Source: Shinella sp.
GTDB taxonomy: Bacteria; Pseudomonadota; Alphaproteobacteria; Rhizobiales; Rhizobiaceae
Direction of reading: 5' to 3'
Assembly: GCA_003248775.1 (NCBI GenBank)
Contig: QFQX01000019.1
Location: forward strand, 1 to 64,000
Length of the DNA: 64,000 nt
A program made the translations under genes and the position numbers. Shown in pieces: positions 1 through 7,075 of this stretch; position 1 is the stretch's first letter, and each line of letters begins with the position of its first letter. Under the pieces are notes generated by a model that ran no database searches, was not told the DNA's origin, and was given only the letters and a program-made list of their open reading frames with translations.

Positions 1-330
1 TCCGCGCGACCGTCGAAAGTCTCGTCCAGGCGGGCATGTCCGTCGGCGAGCGTCTGTGCAATTTCGCGGCTGCGGTTTTCCAGCGTCTCTGCGATCTGGT
101 CGTGATTGAGCGACAGCGCAAGGCCGATGGCTTCCGCGCGGCCGTCAAATGTTTCATCGAGGCGAGCCTGCCCTTCGGAAAGGGTTTGGGCGATCTCACG
201 GCTGCGTGCTTCCAGCGTTTCTGCGAGTTGGTCGTGATTGAGCGACAGCGCAAGGCCGATGGCCTCCGCGCGGCCGTCGAAGGTTTCGTCGAGGCGAGCC
301 TGACCGTCGGCCAGCGTCTGCGCGATCTCA
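1..330. repeat. 132-bp tandem repeat inside the GPR-like gene
   Basis: The segment starting with gatctggtcgtgattgagcg near base 91 recurs near base 223, a period of 132 bp (44 codons). A third, partial and slightly diverged copy continues past 300, and another is cut by the left edge. Copies differ at only a few bases, so the array is recent or homogenised and keeps the reading frame. Confidence 0.85.
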
Positions 331-2255
331 CGGCTCTTGGTGTCCAGCGTTTCGGCCAGGCGGTCGTTGTTACCGGACAGCGCGTTGATGATTGTCTCAG
401 CGCGGCTCGCAAGGGTCTCATCGAAGCGGGACTGGTTATCGGCAAGCGCGTTGTAGAGTGCGCCGCCGCGTTCCTCCATCACTGCGTCGATGCGGCGCTG
501 CGCGTTTTCGAGGCTTTCCGTGAGTGCCTGGGCGCGGGCCGACATGGCGTCCGCGATTTCCTTGGCCCGGTTGGCGAGTGCGGAGTCGATGAGTTCCTGA
601 CCGGTTCCAACTGCGGTTGCCAGAGCGAAAGACTGGTCGGTGATCGTAGACCCCAAACGGTCGATGCTGGAATTAAGGATGCCGTCGATTGCTTCGGAGC
701 CGCCGCTAACGGTCTCGTTGATGCGGGCGAGGCTTTCCATGAGCTTGCTGTCGAGCGAACCGGCGCGCTGGTCGAATGCGCTGGCGAACTCCGCGACGCG
801 CTCGTCGAAGGCCGTGTTGACCTGACCGATGGTTGCCTGCAGGCGATCTTCGAAGAGACCGGAACGCAGGTCGAGATCGACGATCGCATCATCGACGCTG
901 GACTGCAGGCTCTGACGGAAGGTCTGGCCTTTTTCGTCGAGGCTGGCATTGAGCTTGGACAGCGCTTCGCCGAGCGAATTGGTAATGCCCTGTTCGCCGG
1001 TCGTGAGCTTTTCGGCGATTTCGCGCGTTCTTGCGACCAAGGTCTCGTTGAGCTGACGGGCGCGGTCGCTGAGCGCCGCGTTCAGCTTTTCGGTGTTGGC
1101 GTCGAGTGTGGAGGCGCGGGTCTCGAATTCACCGAGAAGTTCGCGTCCGCGTTCGGCCAGCGTACCGGTGAGCTGGTTAAGCCGCGTGTCGAATTCGCTG
1201 GCGAGCGAAATGCCCGAGGCGCTCAGCGTCTGGACGAGGTTTTCCGTCTTGGCTGCGAGCAGGGTGCCGATTGCGCCGGCCGCCTGGTCGGATTTCTCCA
1301 TCAAAGCGGCGGCACGGGTATCGATGAGGGATGCGAAGGCTTCGCCCGAAGTCGCCAGACGCACGGCGATTTCTTCGGTCGCGAGCGAAAGCTCTTCCTT
1401 CAGCTGCTCATGGGCGCCGACGATGGAGGTGCGGATGCGTTCCGCGTGATTGACGATCGCGTCGCGTTCGGAGCCGAGCTCATGGACAAGGCCGCGGACG
1501 CGCAATTCGTTGTCCGTATAGCTCCGTTCCAGCGCTGTCACTTCGGAGTGGACGAGGGTTTCGAGTTCGGTCGCTCGTGCGATCGTGCGCTCGATGCCTT
1601 CGTTCATCGCGGATACTTCACGGCGCACGGCCTGGCCGACAGTCATGATCCGTTCGGAGGCGATGGTTTCCGGTTCAGCCAGACGCAACGCCACTTCCGC
1701 CATCGAGCGGGCGGCGTTGCGCAGGTCATGGGCGCGGGCCATCATGATGGCGAATGCGAAGAACAGCAGAACCGGGATGATGGTGCCGATGACGATCGCG
1801 ACGACGCCCGGCATGGCCACCACGTCGGCCACCGTCGGGGCCTGCCAGATCTGGCTGCCATAAAGAAGTTGGGAAAGGCCGATTGCGGCGATAACCCACA
1901 GCACCGAAACAATGGCTGCGTTGCGGATGGCCGAACGCATCGAGGCGCCTTCCAGCGACTTCATGATCGCTGCAGGGCTGCGACGGGAAGCATCGTTGGC
2001 CGGTTCGAAAGAGGGAGCCTTCGGCGCAGGTTCGGGAGCAAACTCGCCAGCGCGCGCGGCCCGTCGCTCCGCCTGTTTTTGTGCAGCAGCGGGACGCGGG
2101 GTATTGGACTCGGACACTTTTGCCTCCGGTGCGTGTGGCGTCGGTCGGGTTTTCGACGCGGGCTTCTCTTCTTCGTCGAAGTCGATCCTCAGGGCCGCTT
2201 CGAGAGCCTGGAACGCGCTGTCGTCAATCGACTCGACCGTCTTGTTGTTCGCCAT
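1..2255 (-). CDS. Giant membrane-anchored coiled repeat protein, GPR/RgsE-like (kinesin/apolipoprotein-like), partial
   Basis: Only the first ~751 residues are in the window; the 3' part lies beyond base 1. A Pro/Ala-rich leader (about 1-105) precedes two hydrophobic segments (about 110-130 and 140-168). The rest is a long helical region of repeated units carrying 'REIAQTL', 'RLDETFDGR' and 'LAETLE' motifs. Near the window edge a 44-residue (132-bp) unit recurs almost unchanged. Databases often call such proteins kinesin-like or apolipoprotein-like. Size, N-terminal membrane anchor and repeats fit the Agrobacterium growth pole ring protein GPR (RgsE in Sinorhizobium), a scaffold of unipolar growth; this identification is inference. 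ATG at 2255 opens the frame and faces the divergent Hpt-like gene. The opposite strand is also open for 797 codons but shows no domain. Confidence 0.8.
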   Translation of the reverse strand, partial: MANNKTVESIDDSAFQALEAALRIDFDEEEKPASKTRPTPHAPEAKVSESNTPRPAAAQKQAERRAARAGEFAPEPAPKAPSFEPANDASRRSPAAIMKSLEGASMRSAIRNAAIVSVLWVIAAIGLSQLLYGSQIWQAPTVADVVAMPGVVAIVIGTIIPVLLFFAFAIMMARAHDLRNAARSMAEVALRLAEPETIASERIMTVGQAVRREVSAMNEGIERTIARATELETLVHSEVTALERSYTDNELRVRGLVHELGSERDAIVNHAERIRTSIVGAHEQLKEELSLATEEIAVRLATSGEAFASLIDTRAAALMEKSDQAAGAIGTLLAAKTENLVQTLSASGISLASEFDTRLNQLTGTLAERGRELLGEFETRASTLDANTEKLNAALSDRARQLNETLVARTREIAEKLTTGEQGITNSLGEALSKLNASLDEKGQTFRQSLQSSVDDAIVDLDLRSGLFEDRLQATIGQVNTAFDERVAEFASAFDQRAGSLDSKLMESLARINETVSGGSEAIDGILNSSIDRLGSTITDQSFALATAVGTGQELIDSALANRAKEIADAMSARAQALTESLENAQRRIDAVMEERGGALYNALADNQSRFDETLASRAETIINALSGNNDRLAETLDTKSREIAQTLADGQARLDETFDGRAEAIGLALSLNHDQLAETLEARSREIAQTLSEGQARLDETFDGRAEAIGLALSLNHDQIAETLENRSREIAQTLADGHARLDETFDGRA

Positions 2256-2562
2256 AGGGTTACGCCTCGCTACCGCCTACTGGGCCGGTTCCTGCCTTGC
2301 TCCCTCAGCCGCCTGCAACAGGGGCGCGGCATCGACCGCCTTACACATGAATTTCCCGCCGCCGCCACGTCAGGGGGAAATCCTTTTCTATTACAAGGGC
2401 CGGACCGTGCCTGTTTTCAGCACACATAAGGGTAATTCCTTATCATCTTCCGACCATTGGGCAAAGGTTTACACCCTTCACCCATATGAGCGTATCGTAG
2501 TGACACATTCACCGATGCGTGACAATTAAGTGGCCCTCCATTCCGAATGGGCGGGGTTGGTT

Positions 2563-2630
2563 GTTAACAGCATTTAAACTAATTTAGCGACTGAAACATC
2601 ATTTGAGACAAATGTTTAATGCTTGTTAAC
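2563..2630. promoter_or_regulatory. Inverted pair of TTTAA-N6-TTAAC boxes in a divergent intergenic region
   Basis: The 482-bp gap 2256-2737 between the GPR-like and Hpt-like genes holds no other gene. Within it, TTTAA-N6-TTAAC occurs on the plus strand at 2615-2630, extended to TTAACCAT at 2633, and in inverted orientation at 2563-2578. The flanks are AT-rich. The boxes resemble the CtrA consensus (TTAA-N7-TTAAC), but the spacing is 6 rather than 7, so CtrA control is only a suggestion. A dimeric regulator acting on both divergent genes is the simplest reading. Confidence 0.4.
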
Positions 2631-2737
2631 CATGTCGCGAGTTTTCCGCCGCAAATGGGCCTGAATTTAACTTGATAGGCACCCCGCCATGAAAAACATC
2701 ATGGCATCCAATAACGATAAAAAAAGGAAAACTGGCC

Positions 2738-3109
2738 ATGGCGGCGCTGAATATCGCATTCGAGGCCCCCGAGAATTCCGGTGGGCGTTGCCCCTCCCAG
2801 AACCGTCCGATCGACCTGGTTCACCTTGCCAAGCAGACCAAGGGCGACAAGGCGCTCGAAATGGAAGTGCTGCAGATGTTCGCCCGTCAGGCTCGTGGCT
2901 GCCTTCAGGCCTTCGGCAATCCGGCGAGCACCGAGACCCGCGAGGCAATTGCCGGGCGGTTGAGGAATGCGGCGAATGCCGTCGGGGCTCACAACGTTGC
3001 TGCCGCCGCGACAGAAGTAGAGGCTCGTGGGAACGAGCCGGCCGCAATCGCAGCCGTCGCCGCTGCTGTGGTTGAAGCTGAAAACTTCATCTGCAAGCTT
3101 TGCCGCTAA
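2738..3109 (+). CDS. Hpt-like domain protein lacking the phospho-acceptor histidine
   Basis: This is a 123-residue protein. Residues 24-55 ('IDLVHLAKQT', 'EVLQMFARQA') and 68-95 have the helical pattern of histidine phosphotransfer (Hpt) domains. Where family members read AH-x-LKG-x-A followed by VGA, this one reads 'AGRLRNAANAVGA' (72-84), so the acceptor His is Gly73 and the following KG is RN. Phosphotransfer is therefore unlikely, and it may act as a docking or inhibitory partner. A purine-rich ribosome binding site (aaaagga) precedes ATG 2738. It is divergent from the GPR-like gene. The Hpt assignment rests on pattern only. Confidence 0.7.
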   Translation: MAALNIAFEAPENSGGRCPSQNRPIDLVHLAKQTKGDKALEMEVLQMFARQARGCLQAFGNPASTETREAIAGRLRNAANAVGAHNVAAAATEVEARGNEPAAIAAVAAAVVEAENFICKLCR

Positions 3110-3284
3110 ACGTTTTGCGGCGGCCGGGTACGATGGGTTTCGACCGCCGGTAACCGACTTGCAGCACGAGGCCTTAGACAGCCTCGTGCTGCAGTGCGCT
3201 TTCGCCTTGCGGAATGTTGACTGGCAGGGCGATTTGGGGGATGACTTCGCCGGTTTTCAATACGCGACGTCTGGACATCTCATC

Positions 3285-3605
3285 ATGGCACAACTCACCA
3301 TCATCGCATTCGACGGAACCCGTTTCGACCTCTCTGTGGACGAAGGTTCGACGGTCATGGAAAATGCGGTGCGTAATTCCGTTCCCGGTATCGACGCCGA
3401 ATGCGGCGGCGCCTGTGCCTGTGCCACCTGTCATGTCTATGTCGATGACGAATGGGTCGAAAAAGCCGGCTCGCCTTCGCCGATGGAAGAAGACATGCTC
3501 GACTTCGCCGTCGACGTGCGTCCCAATTCGCGTCTTTCCTGTCAGATCAAGATGACGGCGGCCCTCGACGGGCTGACCGTTCATGTGCCCGAACGTCAGG
3601 GCTGA
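3285..3605 (+). CDS. [2Fe-2S] ferredoxin, adrenodoxin/FdVI type
   Basis: A 106-residue electron carrier with the vertebrate/alphaproteobacterial-type ferredoxin fold. Cluster ligands are visible as C40-x5-C46-x2-C49 and a distal C86 in 'RLSCQI'; 'ATCHVYV' after the third Cys is typical. The acidic patch 'PMEEDMLD' (66-73) is where partner reductases or P450s usually dock. The frame stays open upstream to 3027, but ATG 3285 gives the canonical N-terminus 'MAQLTIIAFDG'. The partner enzyme is not in the window. Fe-S assembly or P450 electron supply are possible roles. Confidence 0.93.
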   Translation: MAQLTIIAFDGTRFDLSVDEGSTVMENAVRNSVPGIDAECGGACACATCHVYVDDEWVEKAGSPSPMEEDMLDFAVDVRPNSRLSCQIKMTAALDGLTVHVPERQG

Positions 3606-3619
3606 TCCTTCATCTCACC

Positions 3620-3757
3620 CCAAAAAAAGCCTCGCTCGTCGGCCAGCGAAGAGCGAGGCAAGTGGGCGCATCGCCCTTACAGGCGAGGGAGGAGACACCT
3701 GCGGCATCAGGATGCGCCAGGAGAACTCAGGGACCCGCTTACAAAAGTGATGAACTG
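3620..3757 (-). ncRNA. Candidate small RNA with an anti-Shine-Dalgarno loop and intrinsic terminator
   Basis: On the minus strand a two-part stem (3665-3672 with 3711-3718, then GCC/GGC and CAGG/CCTG inside) presents a loop reading UGUCUCCUCCCUCG. It is followed by a perfect 9-bp hairpin (3629-3637 with 3651-3659) and a run of seven U, a strong terminator. CUCCUCCC is complementary to ribosome binding sites and is typical of alphaproteobacterial trans-acting sRNAs with exposed CCUCC loops. A weak promoter (CTTGAT, 18 bp, TGTCAT) would start it near 3757, about 138 nt. Alternatively the hairpin is only a distant terminator of the DUF922 gene. Confidence 0.5.
3622..3659 (-). terminator. Intrinsic terminator of the candidate sRNA (also at the ferredoxin 3' end)
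   Basis: Perfect 9-bp stem GCCTCGCTC/GAGCGAGGC at 3629-3637 and 3651-3659, followed on the minus strand by seven T residues (3622-3628). There is no T-run on the plus side, so it acts mainly on leftward transcription. Confidence 0.8.
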
Positions 3758-3889
3758 TGAATCGCATGACACTTGTATTTCAGCTTTTCATCAAGTGCTA
3801 CCGGAAGAAATAGCCGGTTATTCACAGGGCTGTGTGCAAGTTTCGCCGTTAAATGGCTATTTTTCCCGCCATATACCGCCGTCTGTGTT

Positions 3890-4516
3890 TCAGTTCTGGA
3901 CGTTTTTGCCCTTGGAACGGTATTCGATGATCCGAATCAGTCGATCCTCGAAATTCACGGCCTCGACCCGGTCGAAAGCGATCTGTGCCTTGTCGTGTTC
4001 CTCGACGGTTCTTTCTGTCAATTCGGCCACCTTGGCCTGAAGCGTCTCGCAATCGCGCGCAGGCCGCAGGCGCTTGAGCGATTGCTCCAGCTTGCGAGCG
4101 TGTTGCCGGGCGATTTCCGCATGGCGTTCCTCGTGGCGCTTGATGTCGCTCGACAGGGCATCCCAGATCATGCCGAGTTCGCGGTTGGCGCGATTTCGGT
4201 TCTTCCAGCGCGGCAGGATGATCTTGGTCTTAAGCGTAACCTTCACCTCGCCCACGGAGCAGCGTCCATTCGCCGGTAGATAGGTGATATCTCCACCGAA
4301 TTTGATCTGGGTGGCGCCCGGGTGACGGCTGCCGCTGGTCTTCGTCTGCGGGCCGCGTTTTTCGAGCTCCCGATCGAGTTCCTCGGCGGTACGTCCGCCT
4401 ATCTGGAAGTAGCTGAAGCTCTTGTTGACGATCGTCTCTGCTTTCGACTGAGGAGGGAAAAGAGCCAGCATCATGGCTGTTATGGCCGTGATCCCCAGCC
4501 GGTTTGCAAACGTCAT
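3890..4516 (-). CDS. DUF922-family secreted putative zinc protease
   Basis: A 208-residue protein with an N-terminal hydrophobic signal segment (about 5-26, cleavage likely after 'SKA'). The DUF922 core includes an HExxH zinc motif, H128-E-E-R-H132, in 'IKRHEERHAEIARQHA'. The family is annotated as predicted secreted Zn-dependent proteases with unknown substrates. A Lys/Arg/Glu-rich C-terminal helix follows. It is divergent from folP and probably on its own transcript. The short divergent gap (4517-4617) contains the promoters of both genes, though I could not pick clear boxes. Confidence 0.85.
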   Translation of the reverse strand: MTFANRLGITAITAMMLALFPPQSKAETIVNKSFSYFQIGGRTAEELDRELEKRGPQTKTSGSRHPGATQIKFGGDITYLPANGRCSVGEVKVTLKTKIILPRWKNRNRANRELGMIWDALSSDIKRHEERHAEIARQHARKLEQSLKRLRPARDCETLQAKVAELTERTVEEHDKAQIAFDRVEAVNFEDRLIRIIEYRSKGKNVQN

Positions 4517-4617
4517 TCTTCATATCCGCTATGTTGTATTCGCCGCGACCTTGGGGCATAGCGACAGCGAGCGCAATATCGGTGCCCGCAATTTTTTGAG
4601 AGTGGAAAGGGCCGGTC

Positions 4618-5487
4618 ATGGTTTCAGAGAATGTCACGAGCTGGCACCTTGCCCATGAACGAAAACTTCTACTCGGAGAAAAGGGCCGGCTGATGGCGAT
4701 CGTCAACGTTACACCCGATTCCTTTTCTGATGGCGGCCGGCACTTCAGTGTCGAAAGGGCCGTCGAGCACGCGCTTTCCTGTATCGCTGAAGGCGCCGAT
4801 ATCCTCGATATCGGCGGTGAATCCACCCGTCCGGGCGGCGATCCCGTCAGTGCGGCGGAGGAGCAGGACCGTGTCTTGCCGGTGATCGAGAGGTTGGCGA
4901 AGGAAACCGACGCGTTAATCTCCATCGATACCTATCGGGCGGAAACGGCCAGGGTCGCGGTGGCGTCGGGTGCCCATATCGTCAACGATGTTTTCGGGCT
5001 GCAACGCGAACCGGATATCGCCGAAGTGGCGGCGAAGACCGGCGCGGGGCTGTGTATCATGCATACCGGGCGGGAACGCCAGAAGCTCGCTGACGTGGTG
5101 GCGGACCAGTTCGCGTTCCTTGAGCGCTCGCTGGAGATCGCCGCGGCCGCAGGTGTTGCGCGTGAAGCGATCACGCTCGATCCGGGCTTCGGCTTTGCCA
5201 AGGAGACGGCGGAAGAGAATTTCGAACTGATGGCCCGGCTGGAAGAGGTCTCGGCGCTCGGTTACCCGTTGTTGATCGGGACGTCGCGCAAGCGTTTCCT
5301 CGGCACGGCAACCGGTCGCGAGCCGGCCGATCGGGATGCCGCGACGGCTGCGACGACCGCGCTGCTTCGGCTGAAGGGCGCTTCGGTTTTCCGGGTGCAC
5401 AATGTCGCGATCAACAGGGACGCCCTGCTTATCGCCGATGCTATGATGGCTGCTGGCCGGAAGGCTGCAAGGGAACGCGTCCGATGA
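4618..5487 (+). CDS. folP: Dihydropteroate synthase
   Basis: Joins para-aminobenzoate to 6-hydroxymethyl-dihydropterin pyrophosphate to give dihydropteroate, the sulfonamide-sensitive step of folate synthesis. The 289-residue TIM barrel has the diagnostic 'NVTPDSFSDGG' (from N30), 'DIGGESTRPG', 'SIDTY', 'DPGFGFAK' and 'GTSRKRF' (from G221). ATG 4618 follows ggaaaggg. It starts the folP-folB-folK operon: its stop overlaps the folB start by 4 bp (ATGA), implying translational coupling. Nothing looks unusual. Confidence 0.97.
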   Translation: MVSENVTSWHLAHERKLLLGEKGRLMAIVNVTPDSFSDGGRHFSVERAVEHALSCIAEGADILDIGGESTRPGGDPVSAAEEQDRVLPVIERLAKETDALISIDTYRAETARVAVASGAHIVNDVFGLQREPDIAEVAAKTGAGLCIMHTGRERQKLADVVADQFAFLERSLEIAAAAGVAREAITLDPGFGFAKETAEENFELMARLEEVSALGYPLLIGTSRKRFLGTATGREPADRDAATAATTALLRLKGASVFRVHNVAINRDALLIADAMMAAGRKAARERVR

Positions 5488-5855
5488 CCGATATCTATAC
5501 GATCACACTGAAAAACTGTGCCTTCTTCGCCCGGCACGGCGTCTATCCCGAGGAGGAGTTTCTCGGTCAGCGTTTCTATGTCGATGCGGAATTCGACGTG
5601 GCCGGCGCGGAGGCGGCCGAGAATGACGATCTCGACGGCACCGTCGATTACGGCATCGTCTTCAAGGTGATCGAGGAGATCGTCACGACCAACAGGAAGC
5701 TTCTGATCGAGGCGCTGGCGCTGACGATCGCCAAGGAGCTCTGCGTCCGGTTTTCGCCGATCAAGCGCACTCGAATTACCGTCCGCAAGCCCAGCGCACC
5801 GGTTCCCGGCATTCTCGACTATGTACAGGTGAGTGTTGAACATTTCAGCAAATAA
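5484..5855 (+). CDS. folB: Dihydroneopterin aldolase
   Basis: Cleaves 7,8-dihydroneopterin to 6-hydroxymethyl-7,8-dihydropterin and glycolaldehyde in the folate pathway. The 123-residue protein shows the family pattern: 'FFARHGVYPEEE' near the N-terminus, 'VDYGIVF' in the middle, 'LIEALA', and the 'VRKPSAPVPG' segment with the catalytic Lys. It overlaps folP by 4 bp upstream, and its last 23 bases overlap the start of folK, so the three pterin enzymes are made from one tightly coupled message. Confidence 0.96.
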   Translation: MTDIYTITLKNCAFFARHGVYPEEEFLGQRFYVDAEFDVAGAEAAENDDLDGTVDYGIVFKVIEEIVTTNRKLLIEALALTIAKELCVRFSPIKRTRITVRKPSAPVPGILDYVQVSVEHFSK

Positions 5856-6360
5856 CGCCTGGCGTCCTGCGACGCTGGGGCTTGGCGGCAATATCGGGGA
5901 TCCGGTCGCCGCGATGGCTCTCGCGCTACGCCGGTTGGATGCGCGCCCGGATTGCCGGGTTGCGGCGGTGTCGCGCCTCTACCGTACCCCGCCCTGGGGC
6001 AAGACGGATCAGGCCGATTTCTACAATTGCTGCGCTCTCGTCGAGACCACGCTTTCGGCCAAGGCTCTTCTTGCCGTCTGTCTCGACATCGAGCGCGACA
6101 TGAAACGGGAGAGGATCGAACGCTGGGGTCCGAGGACCATCGATATCGACATCCTGACCTATGACGACGAGCGCCATGACGAGGAGGCTCTGAGGGTGCC
6201 GCATCCGCGCATGACGGAGCGCGCCTTCGTGCTGATGCCGCTTGCCGATATCGCTCCCGACCTTCCGGTGGGCGGGCGACCGGTTTCCGACTGGCTTGGT
6301 GATTCGGATGCCGGCGGAATTGTCGTTGCAAACGAAAACCGCGCCTGGTGGCGCGGTTGA
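5833..6360 (+). CDS. folK: 2-amino-4-hydroxy-6-hydroxymethyldihydropteridine diphosphokinase (HPPK)
   Basis: Transfers pyrophosphate from ATP to 6-hydroxymethyl-dihydropterin, producing the FolP substrate. The 175-residue protein has 'LGLGGNIGDP' near the N-terminus and the HPPK signature 'RWGPRTIDIDIL' from R97, whose Arg and Asp residues bind Mg-ATP and pterin. The start is GTG 5833 inside the end of folB. The last codons ('NRAWWRG') lie in a GC-rich hairpin that also serves as a terminator for the opposing gene. Confidence 0.95.
   Translation: MLNISANNAWRPATLGLGGNIGDPVAAMALALRRLDARPDCRVAAVSRLYRTPPWGKTDQADFYNCCALVETTLSAKALLAVCLDIERDMKRERIERWGPRTIDIDILTYDDERHDEEALRVPHPRMTERAFVLMPLADIAPDLPVGGRPVSDWLGDSDAGGIVVANENRAWWRG
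6332..6358 (-). terminator. Hairpin at the folK 3' end, terminator for the opposing gene
   Basis: Perfect 9-bp stem AACCGCGCC/GGCGCGGTT (6337-6345 with 6350-6358) around a TGGT loop. On the minus strand it is followed by TTTTCGTTTG. It overlaps the final folK codons and probably ends leftward transcripts of the 6393-6941 gene. Confidence 0.5.
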
Positions 6361-6392
6361 AATGCTTCAGGCAGCTGAGGTGAGGCGGAAGC

Positions 6393-6941
6393 TTATTCTT
6401 CCGCCACCGCCATGGCCGATGCCTGACGATTGAGCTTCAGGCCGATAACCGGGATCATGCGATCCTCGACCTTCACCGAAATGGTGATGTTCATCGCCGC
6501 GTCTTTCTCGATTCGGGCAACCATGGCACCGTTCAGCTTGGCGCGGTTGATGCCCATGACGACGCGATCACCGGTGACCTGTCCCGAAACGATGTCCAGA
6601 CCCTTGCCATCGGCGCCATCGAGGAACTCGCCCTTATAATTGCCGTCGACCTGGGCAATGACGGCCCGCATCGGCTGCGAGAACACGCCGACGCGGCAGG
6701 TGCCGTCGAGCGTCATGCCGGTTTCCTTGCCCTCTGCCGGCTGGCCGGTCAGGTTGCAGGTAAACTTCGTACCCTTGTACTTGCCCGCGACGATTTCGCC
6801 CGGACCTTTCCAAACACCGGCTACCTGCTGGAAAAAACGCTTGTCGCGCGAAGCTGCGTCTGCTGCCGGAGCAGCTGCGATCGTGGCGACGACGGATGCG
6901 GCGACAACGCGACCGACTGGCGAAAAGAAACGAGGCGACAT
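6393..6941 (-). CDS. Secreted protein of unknown function, conserved rhizobial type
   Basis: A 182-residue protein with an N-terminal signal peptide (about 1-29, hydrophobic 'VVAASVVATIAAAP', Ala-x-Ala cleavage near 'ADA'). The mature part starts 'FFQQVAGVWKGPGEIVAGKYKGT', is rich in Gly and beta-prone segments, and carries two Cys ('FTCNLTG', 'GTCRVG') that could form a disulfide. The pattern of a 'W-x-G-P-G-E' start followed by a lipocalin-like beta run suggests a small periplasmic ligand-binding barrel, but I do not recognise a named family. It is convergent with folK. Confidence 0.75.
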   Translation of the reverse strand: MSPRFFSPVGRVVAASVVATIAAAPAADAASRDKRFFQQVAGVWKGPGEIVAGKYKGTKFTCNLTGQPAEGKETGMTLDGTCRVGVFSQPMRAVIAQVDGNYKGEFLDGADGKGLDIVSGQVTGDRVVMGINRAKLNGAMVARIEKDAAMNITISVKVEDRMIPVIGLKLNRQASAMAVAEE

Positions 6942-7075
6942 CGACTTACCTTGGTACGAGCAACCAATAAACCCGCATGAAATATAAGGTAAAAGTGGTT
7001 AACGCTTCCTTGCCCGGAGCGTCAAGGCTTCAATTGTCCATCACTGCAATGTGGCTTCCTTGCGGCGACGGCTCG

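Noticed and set aside
1..330. CRISPR-like spaced repetition
   Set aside because: The units are adjacent 132-bp in-frame repeats of a coding sequence, not short repeats separated by unique spacers.
36..2429. 797-codon open frame on the plus strand
   Set aside because: It is the antisense shadow of the GPR-like repeat gene. It is Cys/Arg-rich with no domain, while the minus frame has TM helices and coherent repeats.
2616..2633. Bona fide CtrA box
   Set aside because: Spacing between TTAA and TTAAC is 6, not the consensus 7, so I report only a CtrA-like element.
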